The notes under the pieces: generated by a model | Told to the model about the DNA's origin: nothing | The model's database searches: none | The model's input: only the letters and a program-made list of their open reading frames with translations | Shown: positions 1 through 8,036 of the stretch, one piece after another | Layout of the letters: each line of letters opens with the position of its first letter | How positions within the stretch are numbered: the first letter of the stretch is position 1 | From: Hyunsoonleella aquatilis | GTDB taxonomy: Bacteria; Bacteroidota; Bacteroidia; Flavobacteriales; Flavobacteriaceae | Assembly (NCBI RefSeq): GCF_014270105.1 | Contig: NZ_JACNMF010000001.1 | Coordinates: 1 to 64,000 of the forward strand | Direction: 5' to 3' | Length of the DNA: 64,000 bases | Made by a program: the position numbers and the translations under genes

Positions 1-83
1 AGTTTTCCGGCGGTAAGTTCGTCTAAAATTTTGAGTTTAAAAGATTCTGAATACCGTCTAATTACTTTGTCATTTTTGTACAT
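1..83 (-). CDS. IS3-type transposase OrfA, N-terminal part only
   Basis: Reading leftwards from an ATG at 83 gives MYKNDKVIRRYSESFKLKIL followed by DELTAGK before the window ends. This matches the usual N-terminus of the helix-turn-helix OrfA of IS3-family elements, where the pattern RRYSxxFKxKIL is common. OrfA binds the inverted repeats and is joined to OrfB by programmed frameshifting. Whether the element is intact cannot be judged from 27 codons. Confidence 0.7.
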   Translation of the reverse strand, partial: MYKNDKVIRRYSESFKLKILDELTAGK

Positions 84-123
84 AATTGTTTAAGATTATG
101 TAGCCTTTATTCAGGACGGGTCA
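1..123 (-). mobile_element. End of an IS3-family insertion sequence, cut by the window edge
   Basis: On the minus strand the element begins at 123 with a TG-starting terminal sequence (about 99-123, TGACCCGTCCTGAATAAAGG on the minus strand). About 40 bases later comes the start of an OrfA-like transposase reading frame. A TG terminus and a short leader before orfA are usual for IS3-type elements. Only the first end is inside the window, so the second inverted repeat and target duplication cannot be seen. The end lies seven bases from the folded repeat at 130-262. Confidence 0.7.
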
Positions 124-129
124 CAATTG

Positions 130-262
130 GCTACAACGGTCTCGGCTATGAGTAGTTGCGTGGGTTAGCACTTAACTTTGCAAGAACACACCAAACTGAA
201 AATCCGCGAGGATTTTCAGAAGTAGGCGAGAACCAGCAATTACTTATAGCCATTGTTGTACG
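130..262. repeat. Large imperfect palindrome, attC-like folded repeat
   Basis: The outer arms are related inverted copies: 131-156 (CTACAACGGTCTCGGCTATG then AGTAGT) and 238-262, which on the minus strand reads ACAACAATGGCTATAAGTAA. Between them is a perfect 10-bp hairpin: CTGAAAATCC at 196-205, a 4-base loop, and GGATTTTCAG at 210-219. The result is a roughly 130-bp bulged hairpin ending in ACAAC/GTTGT. The size and bulged form recall integron attC sites of the VCR type, but the end motifs do not fit the classical GTTRRRY/RYYYAAC consensus. Confidence 0.6.
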
Positions 263-269
263 TAGTATT

Positions 270-941
270 TTAATCAATAAATTTTGATGTGAAATTTGGT
301 GTATATCTTCGTATTAAATTTTCCGTAAATTTTTCTTTCTCCTGTTTATTTTCAAAATATTCATCGTCATCTTCTTCGTCTTTCATTAATTCAAGGAATT
401 CACTTTTGTACTCTTCTGTATTTTTATAAAGTTCAAATTGTTCATCCATAAATACCTCATACTTTTCATTATCATACGTTCGTCTTTCTTGCTCAGTTCC
501 ATTTTGAAATTCAATTAATAGTCGATTTCTATCTTTAAAAGAAACCTCTAAATTCAGATGAACAATCAAGATTCCATTATATAAATCCATTAAAACTTTA
601 TTTTGACCTGGAAAGACTTTATCAAAAACTGATGTCATTTCCGCTTTCCATTTTTTTTCAGAATCTTTTTTTTCGGCATTAATTTTAATATCTGTTAAAT
701 ATAATTTTTTGTCTATTAATGTAAATGTTGCAATATATCCTCTGTGAAGTGCACTCGACATAATATTCGTCTTTGGTTTTCTGTCTGGATATTTTTCAAA
801 AAAAGGCTCCAAAGGATTGTTTCTGATTGAATATTCCTTTCCGTCGATAATAATTTTATCTGGATATTGTCCAGTTGCATTTGCATTTGTAAACACAAAT
901 GACAATAATAAAAAGAGTATTGTTTTAAGTTCGTTTCTCAT
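270..941 (-). CDS. Secreted hypothetical protein in a cassette-like setting
   Basis: The product is about 223 residues from the ATG at 941. That start is chosen because it opens a clean signal peptide (MRNELKTILFLLLSFVFTNA) and because the upstream extension would read through a palindromic repeat. The mature part is rich in charged residues, with an acidic DEEDDDEYFE stretch near the C-terminus and no domain I recognise. The reading frame is AT-rich. It is flanked downstream by the folded repeat at 130-262 and upstream by the hairpin at 962-992, the arrangement expected of a promoterless gene cassette. Function unknown. Confidence 0.6.
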   Translation of the reverse strand: MRNELKTILFLLLSFVFTNANATGQYPDKIIIDGKEYSIRNNPLEPFFEKYPDRKPKTNIMSSALHRGYIATFTLIDKKLYLTDIKINAEKKDSEKKWKAEMTSVFDKVFPGQNKVLMDLYNGILIVHLNLEVSFKDRNRLLIEFQNGTEQERRTYDNEKYEVFMDEQFELYKNTEEYKSEFLELMKDEEDDDEYFENKQEKEKFTENLIRRYTPNFTSKFID

Positions 942-961
942 ATTACGTACAATGTTGCCAT

Positions 962-992
962 GGATATGCGCCGTTTTTAATGGCCTATATCC
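962..992. repeat. Hairpin upstream of the cassette gene
   Basis: GGATAT at 962-967 pairs with ATATCC at 987-992, and GCC at 970-972 pairs with GGC at 982-984, leaving a symmetrical two-base internal loop and a short AT-rich loop. Flanking bases on the gene side (TACGTACAATGTTGCC on plus) resemble the end of the repeat at 251-266 in inverted order (TACGTACAACAATGGC on minus). Confidence 0.5.
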
Positions 993-999
993 GACGTTA

Positions 1000-1019
1000 C
1001 CTGCCTGCCAGCAGGCAGG
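1000..1019. repeat. Short palindromic repeat CCTGCCTGC/GCAGGCAGG
   Basis: Perfect 9-bp inverted arms (1000-1008 and 1011-1019) separated by CA. GC-rich palindromes of this kind are common dispersed intergenic repeats in flavobacteria (from memory, not checked). Nothing shows a function here. Confidence 0.55.
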
Positions 1020-1097
1020 AACGAAGTTCGTGATTTTTTTTGACAATGTCAATATTTAGCTACAAAAAATTTTTCTCTGCATAGAAATTTCAATTGA

Positions 1098-1130
1098 ACC
1101 CGTCATCCCCACAGAGGCGGGAATCCAATC
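1098..1130. repeat. Dispersed repeat of the CGTCATCCCC...GCGGGAATCC type
   Basis: GC-rich island in AT-rich intergenic DNA, with partly complementary ends (CCC near 1099 and GGG near 1120). It resembles the widely dispersed repeats that read CGTCATTCCCGC...GCGGGAATCC. No coding content was found here. Confidence 0.4.
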
Positions 1131-1188
1131 CAAGAAATGAAAGTCTGGATCGGTGAAAAACCAAGTGTAGCTGGGAAATCGTGTCCGA

Positions 1189-1370
1189 TTATTGGTCAAA
1201 TACCAAGCGCAATGTGCCATCCAGTTCTATTTGTCGAGGGATACGGTTTTGTTTTACCGACTCTAGCTTTTTAAGGGTTAGGTCTTGCTTGCCCAAAGAG
1301 AGCGCTAAGTGCACAACGCTTACGTCGAACATCGTGCCATGATACTGTCGCATCTGTACCTCTTCATCAT
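1189..1370 (-). pseudogene. Remnant of a second PL5/PL38-type polysaccharide lyase gene
   Basis: Bases 1207-1358 match the middle of the intact lyase gene at 6744-8036. The minus strand reads EVQMRQYHGTMFDVSVVHLA and continues to RQIELDG, against EIQMRQNHGTMFDVRVVRMA in the intact copy. The start codon region survives, with the same ATGA overlap with the VOC gene as in the intact pair. After two codons the frame is joined out of phase to about codon 255 of the intact gene, and the C-terminal part is also gone (stop at 1189-1191). The initiating frame stops after 16 codons. The join shows the shared triplet GAA, so a microhomology deletion is likely. Confidence 0.8.
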
Positions 1371-2254
1371 TTTGTATCGGCTTCTTTTGATTCCATTAAT
1401 TCAACGCGCGTACCATCGAGATCATGCACATTGCACAGCCAACGCTTACTGCGACCAATCATCGGCTCGTAACGTTTAAGATCGGGCAAGCCATTAATTA
1501 GCATATCGCGGTGTGCCTTTCGAGTATCATCAGTCATAATGCACATATGATGCATTGTTCCCATTTGCTTTTTACTCAGTTTCATATCGTTTATGAGGAT
1601 AAGTTCAACATAGTCACCCCTATCTCCTGGCATCTGCATATTCACCCAACCATACGGACCGCCATCCTTAGCCGGTTCCCGCCTAATCTCCTGAAAGGCT
1701 AAAGCATCTCGATATAAATCGTCGGCCGCCTCTTCGTCCGTAATTGTGATGCCCACATGGAGCAAACGATCGGAAACCCGTCTCGACCCCAAATGCTTGC
1801 CTCGTGATAGCGCCTGCTTGGAACCGGAGGTGTATTCAACAAAAATCAAGTGATGTCCGCTGGGGTCTACGAGACTGCTCGCTAAGGTACCATCCGGCTT
1901 TTTTTCCACGGGTGTCGGATCGAGCCCTCTTTCTCGGAGCATCCCGACAGTAGTTTCGATGTCCGAAACCTGAAAAGCAATTTCCACCAACCGATTGTCA
2001 TCCGTCCCCCCAGGCTTTGAGACCAACTTCACGAACTGGTCGTCGTTGATTTTTAAATACCAAGTCTCCTGATCCTCATACGCCGCAAAGGCGAATTCGA
2101 ATCCATAGATATCCGAATAGAAGGCACACGATTGTTCCAAGCTTGATACTTGAAACGCCACGTGGGCTATTCCCAAGATGGGCAGTGTTTTTTTAGTTTT
2201 CATTCCCATCGACAGCCAAGATACTATTAGGGTTAAAACGAGTAATTTCTTCAT
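1367..2254 (-). CDS. Two-domain VOC-family (glyoxalase/dioxygenase-fold) protein, copy 1
   Basis: 295 residues. Two vicinal-oxygen-chelate domains follow each other: about residues 27-140 (opening LGIAHVAFQVSSLEQSCAFY, closing HHLIFVEY) and about 160-290 (opening LLHVGITITDEEA, closing DLDGTRVELMES). The early His and late Glu of each half fit the usual metal-ligand positions of the fold. The N-terminus is hydrophobic and signal-like. It is a close paralogue of 8033-8920, but it has Trp where that copy has Cys in a lipobox-like position, so it may no longer be lipidated. A broken lyase gene follows with a 4-base overlap. Substrate unknown. Confidence 0.75.
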   Translation of the reverse strand: MKKLLVLTLIVSWLSMGMKTKKTLPILGIAHVAFQVSSLEQSCAFYSDIYGFEFAFAAYEDQETWYLKINDDQFVKLVSKPGGTDDNRLVEIAFQVSDIETTVGMLRERGLDPTPVEKKPDGTLASSLVDPSGHHLIFVEYTSGSKQALSRGKHLGSRRVSDRLLHVGITITDEEAADDLYRDALAFQEIRREPAKDGGPYGWVNMQMPGDRGDYVELILINDMKLSKKQMGTMHHMCIMTDDTRKAHRDMLINGLPDLKRYEPMIGRSKRWLCNVHDLDGTRVELMESKEADTK

Positions 2255-2746
2255 ACGTTTTTGTGTTTAGATTGAGGTTGAAAAGCGCTAGGAGCGAGTT
2301 TAAGATACTAAAATATTACTAGGTATTTAGTAAAGATTGCCTTATTTCCGTTCGCTTCCCTCTTGTTATTTCAAGAATTTGGTGACTGCAAATTAGTTTG
2401 CAATGTGCTTACTTTCAAAATGTTGAGCAAATAGATCCTAATTATGTAAATGTAGATGAAGGTTTAAGGACTGTTGGGAATCATATTGAGGGTGTGAAGT
2501 AGAAAATAGACAAGAAAGCACAAAAGAGAGGATTAAAACTCATGTCAATATTATGGTACTGAATTTTTGTACAAATTATAGCTAACGGTCTCCTTTACTT
2601 TGAATTATTAAATTGCTAGAAGAAAAGAGGCGAACTAAAACGGTCTTCAAGCTAGTGGCTTACTAGAGGTGCCAGTCATCTTTTTCTCTTATGGTTGTAA
2701 AGAACCCACCAAAGGAAATAGCCACTGCGACAATTTTTAAACTTAA
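2255..2746. other. Intergenic region with a conserved dyad and a short possible gene relic
   Basis: The first 110 bases match the region upstream of the paralogous VOC gene (8921-9030), including the dyad TACTAAAATA (2306-2315)/TATTTAGTA (2324-2332). Further right, about 2395-2503 reads on plus as an open stretch containing YFQNVEQIDPNYVNVDEG but has no start or upstream coding, so it may be a relic. I see no intact gene or clear promoter here. Confidence 0.4.
2306..2332 (-). promoter_or_regulatory. Dyad upstream of VOC copy 1, conserved in the second copy
   Basis: TACTAAAATA and TATTTAGTA form inverted arms about 50-80 bases before the VOC start. The equivalent site upstream of copy 2 (8971-8995) keeps TACTAAATA and most of the other arm. 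Conservation between the two duplicates, while adjoining bases drift, suggests a protein-binding or promoter element. No standard TANNTTTG box is visible nearby. Confidence 0.35.
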
Positions 2747-4147
2747 CTAGGGCTTTGCAAAGATAGATTCATAATGTTCCGAGCGGTCAAAAATACCGCC
2801 ACTTTTCCCATAGAAATCCTCGTTTAACTCGTAAACACCTTTTTTCGCGTTTACCCAACTGGCATTTGGATGCGGATGGTAAGTCAACATGGTGTTCCAG
2901 TTTTTATAGTTTTGATGGCCGTTACTTTCAACAAGACCGAGATGTCCCATCCCCGGGAAAGGCTTTAGTCGTGCCGCCACATTTTTGTTCCATTCGACCA
3001 ATATCGGGTTGACCGTAAGGTCGGCACAAAAACAGGGAATATCACGTTCATAGGCCGCTTGGGCGATTTTCATTGTCATGCTTAAGGTTTTCGCTATCGC
3101 CTTTAAAGCTATGGCCTTATAGCCCATTTCCATACGTTTAATGGCGTCTTCATCGGTGTGGGCGCTTTCATCGGCCGCTAGCCGAACGGGAATATCGGAA
3201 ACATCGAATTCAAGTTCCTCGGCAAAAGGTTCTTCGATGATGGCTATTTGTTCAAAAGCACCTATTTTTTTGGCATGATCCAAAAGCTGTAGCAAAGTCT
3301 CTTTCTTCTCATATCTTCCATTGGCATCAAAGTAATAGGGCAATTTTCCATTTTTCGAATAGGGCGTACGTACATCGCCAATGGCTTTGTGAATGGCCGA
3401 TAATCTGGCTTTGTCCTTTTCAAGCATTTCTTGTTGTGAGCCCGGCTGCCCGATTTTTATCTTCATAAAAAAATACCCGTCATCCACCGCTGTTTTAATC
3501 TCATCAATGGGAATCGTGTACGCCATCAATGGAATAGCCGCCACTTTTTCATGATTATGTGAAAGCGATGGTTTGTACGCCTTCGGAATCATGTCATCGA
3601 AAGTGGTGAATCCGTTTTCTTGTGCGTACAAAAGCCATAGGGCATTATCCACACCGACCAATGCATTCAAGGCAAAGGTCTTTCTCAAATCTGGATTAGA
3701 AGTTACTTTCTTGGCATATTCGTACACTTCGGGAAGCATTTGGTCAAGCAAATCAACGGGACTCGTAAAACTTTGCCCTTTGATCATTTGTTGTGCCCGT
3801 TCCGTTATGGCATACATAAGCGCATTGCCGGCACTTTCTGAATTATTGGCAAAAACCTTCGCATCGGACCAGAGCACATTTTGTGTACAAAGACCGATTT
3901 GATGCTGTCCGGAAGTACTTTCCAGAAAACTGATGGTTTGCCAGATTTCGGACATATACCCGCCTTTAAATCCAAAGGGACGGATGAGCGGTTCTCTCTC
4001 GAAATTAGAGTTTACGGTTTTTATTGTAATGTTTTTCATTGCTTGTTCTTTTGAATTGGCAAAAAGATTTACAGGATGGGTAACGGCCATTGCCCCAGAG
4101 GCTAACAATCCGTTTTTTATAAATGTTCTTCGTGAATTGTTTTCCAT
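2747..4147 (-). CDS. Enolase-superfamily enzyme (muconate-cycloisomerase/dipeptide-epimerase type) with Tat-like signal
   Basis: 466 residues, longer than the roughly 350 usual for the family because of an N-terminal export signal (RRTFIKNGLLASGA) and insertions. The barrel shows the expected catalytic set: KxK in FMKIKIG, Asp in YFDANG, Glu in IIEEPF, an acidic residue in AADES, and a C-terminal Lys in LKAIAK, which is the MLE-subgroup pattern rather than the His-Asp of mandelate racemase. Such enzymes abstract the proton next to a carboxylate. It is last of three genes (6503 to 2747) separated by 4 and 12 bases, all with twin-arginine-like leaders. Substrate not predictable; a sugar-acid derivative is plausible from context. 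Confidence 0.75.
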   Translation of the reverse strand: MENNSRRTFIKNGLLASGAMAVTHPVNLFANSKEQAMKNITIKTVNSNFEREPLIRPFGFKGGYMSEIWQTISFLESTSGQHQIGLCTQNVLWSDAKVFANNSESAGNALMYAITERAQQMIKGQSFTSPVDLLDQMLPEVYEYAKKVTSNPDLRKTFALNALVGVDNALWLLYAQENGFTTFDDMIPKAYKPSLSHNHEKVAAIPLMAYTIPIDEIKTAVDDGYFFMKIKIGQPGSQQEMLEKDKARLSAIHKAIGDVRTPYSKNGKLPYYFDANGRYEKKETLLQLLDHAKKIGAFEQIAIIEEPFAEELEFDVSDIPVRLAADESAHTDEDAIKRMEMGYKAIALKAIAKTLSMTMKIAQAAYERDIPCFCADLTVNPILVEWNKNVAARLKPFPGMGHLGLVESNGHQNYKNWNTMLTYHPHPNASWVNAKKGVYELNEDFYGKSGGIFDRSEHYESIFAKP

Positions 4148-4151
4148 GTGG

Positions 4152-5105
4152 CTAGTTTAGCTGATGTTTTACAAGTTTCTCGCGGATGAAATCCACATCT
4201 TTTTTAAGTTTTGAAACCAAAATTTTCTGTTGTTGCAATGGCGATAATCTTTCTTCTTCAGTACTTAGCAATTCATATTCCGCGTGAAGCGTTATGGGCG
4301 CAACAATGCCCAAAGTTTTTAGGGTTTTAAAATATAAATCGAAATCGACGATGCCCTCTCCAAGCGGAAGTTTTTTCACTTTCGATTGGCCTCTACCAAC
4401 ATCCCATGTGAAATCCTTTATAGCAAGGGAGCCTATTTTTTCTGCCAATAGGTGCATAGATGTTATCCAAGATTTGTTGCCTTCGCAAACCGCATGTCGA
4501 ATATCGAACTGATTGCTCATCCACTCTTTGGGAATATCGTGCAGCACTTCCGCCAAATCCCACATAGAAGCTCCAAACCAAGTCCCTGCATGATTTTGAT
4601 AGCCTCCTTGGATTCCTATACGTCTATTCATTTCGGCTAGTGCTTCCATTTCGCTTTTTATCTTTTCAATGGAAGAGCGTACCCCAAGCTTCAGATCATA
4701 TTTATAGTACCCTAAACGATAATGTGTAATCCCATGTTTGGCAGCGGTAGATAAAACCTTTTCAGCCATTGGGTCGTCAGCCTTTGAGATGTTACTTACT
4801 ATCATTTCAACGGTCAATCCTTTTTGTTTTGCCATTTCGATGATTTTGGGTAAATCAACTTCCACCGCTTCCGGCAATACACAACCTTTTGGCCTAACGG
4901 TCGGATCTAGTCCATCAAAACCTGCCATTTTTACGGTATCCATCAAAAAATCAGGGCCATATTTATCGAGCGGCTTGGTAAACAAACTGATAGGATACGG
5001 TTTTGATTTCTGCCCACTTTTGGTTGCAGCCATAACATTTGAAAAGGGAATGGCAGCTGCCGCAAGGACTGTTTGCTTTATAAACTTTCTTCGATGATTC
5101 TTCAT
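4152..5105 (-). CDS. Exported TIM-barrel sugar phosphate isomerase/epimerase-like protein (AP2Ec fold)
   Basis: 317 residues. It begins HRRKFIKQTVLAAAAIPF, a Tat-like leader, then a xylose-isomerase-like barrel with recognisable strands and metal-ligand candidates: IGIQGGYQNHAGTWFG, SNQFDIRHAVCEG, LAIKDFTWD and ITLHAEYE. This family isomerises, epimerises or dehydrates sugars and keto-sugars using a divalent metal. It is the middle gene of the 6503-2747 operon, 12 bases after the oxidoreductase and 4 before the enolase-superfamily gene. The partnership with a Gfo/Idh oxidoreductase is common in inositol and 3-keto-glycoside pathways; the specific reaction is not known. Confidence 0.75.
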   Translation of the reverse strand: MKNHRRKFIKQTVLAAAAIPFSNVMAATKSGQKSKPYPISLFTKPLDKYGPDFLMDTVKMAGFDGLDPTVRPKGCVLPEAVEVDLPKIIEMAKQKGLTVEMIVSNISKADDPMAEKVLSTAAKHGITHYRLGYYKYDLKLGVRSSIEKIKSEMEALAEMNRRIGIQGGYQNHAGTWFGASMWDLAEVLHDIPKEWMSNQFDIRHAVCEGNKSWITSMHLLAEKIGSLAIKDFTWDVGRGQSKVKKLPLGEGIVDFDLYFKTLKTLGIVAPITLHAEYELLSTEEERLSPLQQQKILVSKLKKDVDFIREKLVKHQLN

Positions 5106-5117
5106 GGTCTTACTAAT

Positions 5118-6503
5118 TTAGAGTCTCCAAGGGGCGCGATATTCGTAGTGCAGGTATTCGTTTGCCTTTTCACTATTGGTTATACGTTCGTTCACCGCAT
5201 CCCATTCAATGCGTTGCCCTAGTTCCAATGAAATATTGGCCAAATGGGCAAAACTTGTGGAGCGGTGGCCCTCTTCCAACGAGCAAAGTGGCTCGCCGCC
5301 ATCTTTTATACAATCCAAGAAATTACGGATAAGGTTGCCCGTGGAATTCTCTTTGCTTCCCATATCTCCGAATTCGGCACCACCCTCCAATTTCTTTTCA
5401 ACTGGCTCAACTAAGGTGTTCCAGGTCTGAAACTGTCCGGGTTGCGCGGATGATATCGAATAGCCATTTTGGTCGGCGATTAAATTACCCTTTGCCCCGT
5501 GCAATTCAACTTCCCCTCCGGAAATTGCACCACCTCCACTGGCTTCATGGATACTGAATTTTATTATCGATTTTGAAGGCATTTCAAAGAGAACTTCCAT
5601 GGTATCGGGAATATTACGATCATCTTGAACCGCAAATTTTCCGCCGGTAGCGGTTATGGCAACTGGAGCCTGCTCATTCAACATCCAACGGATGACATCC
5701 ATAAAATGCACCCCCCAGTTGCCCATTTGGGATGAGTATTCTTTCCACCAACGGAAAAAATATGGGGCGATATTATATTGATACGGCCGGAAAGCCCGAG
5801 GCCCCAACCACATATCCCAATCAAAATCCTTTGGCGGTTCCTCCGGTTGAAGCATACCAATGCCATTAGGGTACATATTGCTGGTGCGTTGTGCGCGGGC
5901 AGTAGTGACCTTACCGATAATGCCACTCTGGACTTCTTTGGCCAAATGTTGGTAAATCGATGAGCCCCTGCGGTTCAATCCGACGGCACAGACCTTACCG
6001 GATTTCTTGTGTGCATTCACCATGGCCCGACCCTCTTGAATGGTAATAGTCAATGGTTTTTCAACATAAACGTGTTTTCCTGCCTCCAAAGCGGCAATCG
6101 TCTGTATCGCATGCCAGTGATCCGGGGTTGCGATACATACCGCATCTATATCTTTTTGCTCAAGTAGTTTTCGAAAATCGGTATAACGTTTTACCTTCGA
6201 TCCGAATGCTTCTCCCATTTTTGGGACTTTGCCGATTTCAAGATAACGCTCGGCCACCTTTGAGCGATCGCGCAGGGTGTAGGGTTCGTAAACATCACAT
6301 AAGGCGGCCACTTCAACATCAGGGTTTTCCATAAACCAGTTCAACAACAAAGTTCCGCGGTTACCAAGGCCGATAAAGCCCATCCGGATTTTTTCGTTCG
6401 CCCCCATGACCGATGTCATAGACATGGCCGATGACAGTAAACCAGATGTCAATCCGATTGTCGCCATGGACGAGTTTTTAATAAATTTTCTTCGATTTTG
6501 CAT
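5118..6503 (-). CDS. Gfo/Idh/MocA-family NAD(P)-dependent oxidoreductase with Tat-like signal
   Basis: 461 residues. A twin-arginine-like leader (NRRKFIKNSSMATIGLTSGL) precedes a Rossmann fold starting IRMGFIGLGNRGTLLLNWF. The family motif EKP is present in HVYVEKPLTI, and the C-terminal alpha/beta domain contains WWKEYSSQMGNWGVHFMDV. The family oxidises sugars or inositols, and exported members carry the cofactor out already bound. It opens the three-gene operon running to 2747, so it probably performs the first oxidation in an extracytoplasmic sugar or sugar-acid route. Confidence 0.85.
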   Translation of the reverse strand: MQNRRKFIKNSSMATIGLTSGLLSSAMSMTSVMGANEKIRMGFIGLGNRGTLLLNWFMENPDVEVAALCDVYEPYTLRDRSKVAERYLEIGKVPKMGEAFGSKVKRYTDFRKLLEQKDIDAVCIATPDHWHAIQTIAALEAGKHVYVEKPLTITIQEGRAMVNAHKKSGKVCAVGLNRRGSSIYQHLAKEVQSGIIGKVTTARAQRTSNMYPNGIGMLQPEEPPKDFDWDMWLGPRAFRPYQYNIAPYFFRWWKEYSSQMGNWGVHFMDVIRWMLNEQAPVAITATGGKFAVQDDRNIPDTMEVLFEMPSKSIIKFSIHEASGGGAISGGEVELHGAKGNLIADQNGYSISSAQPGQFQTWNTLVEPVEKKLEGGAEFGDMGSKENSTGNLIRNFLDCIKDGGEPLCSLEEGHRSTSFAHLANISLELGQRIEWDAVNERITNSEKANEYLHYEYRAPWRL

Positions 6504-6743
6504 TGTAGTGTTAGTTGGTTGCTTTCCTAATCAAGGTGTATTCAATATTTGTTTTACATATGCTTACATCAAAAGGTTTTATCAATGGATGTTACATAAC
6601 CTTGAATAAATCTTCAGTGTTTTGCATTTATAGCCGTGGGCTTCAGGTTCTTTTAGTCTTTTAAAATCGGTTATAGATTCTGGGGCCTTATTGATGTGTT
6701 AATAGTACATACAATGCAACCGAATATTCCATGACGAGCAAGC

Positions 6744-8036
6744 TCAAAACGAGCGTTTTGGATGCTTTAGCTGAAAGCTTGATTCCCTAAAACTAGGGAA
6801 CTGCGAAACAATCGCTTCGTACTCCTCATCCTGATACCCTATGCTCGCCATACGAAATGCAGGAGCGAGAATCTCTGGCAGAAAGGGAACCACCTGCTTG
6901 TAGTGCCAGACCCTGGGAGGCCAACCTTCTGGCACTTCTTCGACATAAGGCCTAAGGAATTCTAGCGCTCGCCGGATACTACGGCCATCTGCCGTCTCGT
7001 AGGTCCACAAATCTACCCCGACCCACTCGCCAAGAGTTGCAAGCTCAGTAAGCCCCGTCAAATTCATTTCGGAGTAGTTAAACGACTTAGTGCGACGCAG
7101 CTCCATGGGCTGTGCTCCATCCGGTTCTATTTGACGAGCAATACGGTTTTCTTTTACCGACTCTAGCCTTTCACGAGCTAGGTCGTACTTGCCCAAAGCC
7201 AGAGCCATGCGTACGACTCTTACGTCGAACATAGTCCCATGATTCTGTCGCATCTGAATCTCTTCGCGGCCATAATCGCTATTCATAAACCAATCCAGAA
7301 ATTCCGATATCCAAATCTCCAGTGCCGCCCGATCGTCTTCGCTCCAATGCCTCGATCCATCCAATAGCCCTGCAGCGTCCACCGCCTTCACTACACCGCC
7401 CGCTTCAATCATTCCAATATACCGCCCTTGGTTTCGACCGGGTACCGCTTGTGCATACTTCAGGTGGGGATTCATTCGCGTAGCGGGGTTGATAAACCAA
7501 ACTCGCAGGCACCGGGCTGCATGTGCGGCGTAAGACTCCTCGCCACTAAGGTAATAAGCAAGGGCGAGCGATTCCACCAAGTGGCCGATTTCATGGCCGC
7601 GTGAATAATCGGCGAAATCAGGGTTTCTGGATTCCGGATTTATTATGCCGTCTTTTGGGAGGTAGGGCAGACCGTCTGATTTCGAAGGGTCAGGCCAAAG
7701 GTAGGGAGCCTGAGTATAGTAGTCATTTAGATTCCCCGTGACGGGATGTCGTTTTTTGTTTGTTACCGTTGGGGGTTTTATCTCTAAAGCTTCGTCCGCC
7801 ACCCTCAGCAGGGCTTGGTAGGCTGGCACTAGCGAGGTTTCACCTCGGGCAATTCCTTGTTTAACGTCTGGCAAGGCGCCGCGTCTTGCACCGAAGAAAC
7901 GAGGACTTTCTTTTTCAGCCACAGTCGTAGCTAGTTCGTCCTGTGCAAAACTTGTTTGTGGAAGAATAAATGGACTCAATATTAAAAATAGGATTGCCAA
8001 CAGGGAGAAACGTGAAGGTATTATTATATTCATCAT
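6744..8036 (-). CDS. PL5/PL38-type polysaccharide lyase (Alginate_lyase fold)
   Basis: 430 residues with a signal peptide (about residues 1-31, ending SFAQ). The fold family is suggested by NLNDYYTQAPYLWPDPSK and PDFADYSRGHEIGHLVESLA in the first half, MRQNHGTMFDVRVVRMALAL in the middle and RTKSFNYSEMNLTGL further on. The Asn-His pair of QNHGT and the Tyr of FNYSEM fit the His/Tyr catalytic pair of PL5 alginate lyases and the related glucuronan lyases. Such enzymes cleave uronic-acid chains by beta-elimination. It overlaps the preceding VOC gene by 4 bases (ATGA), so the two are translated together. The exact polymer is not predictable. Confidence 0.75.
   Translation of the reverse strand: MMNIIIPSRFSLLAILFLILSPFILPQTSFAQDELATTVAEKESPRFFGARRGALPDVKQGIARGETSLVPAYQALLRVADEALEIKPPTVTNKKRHPVTGNLNDYYTQAPYLWPDPSKSDGLPYLPKDGIINPESRNPDFADYSRGHEIGHLVESLALAYYLSGEESYAAHAARCLRVWFINPATRMNPHLKYAQAVPGRNQGRYIGMIEAGGVVKAVDAAGLLDGSRHWSEDDRAALEIWISEFLDWFMNSDYGREEIQMRQNHGTMFDVRVVRMALALGKYDLARERLESVKENRIARQIEPDGAQPMELRRTKSFNYSEMNLTGLTELATLGEWVGVDLWTYETADGRSIRRALEFLRPYVEEVPEGWPPRVWHYKQVVPFLPEILAPAFRMASIGYQDEEYEAIVSQFPSFRESSFQLKHPKRSF

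Noticed and set aside
130-262. Classical integron attC site
   Set aside because: The ends read ACAAC/GTTGT and do not fit RYYYAAC/GTTRRRY, and no integrase is in the window; reported as attC-like only.
2395-2503. Open stretch containing YFQNVEQIDPNYVNVDEG
   Set aside because: No start codon in frame and preceded by a stop; possibly a relic, but there is nothing to compare it with.
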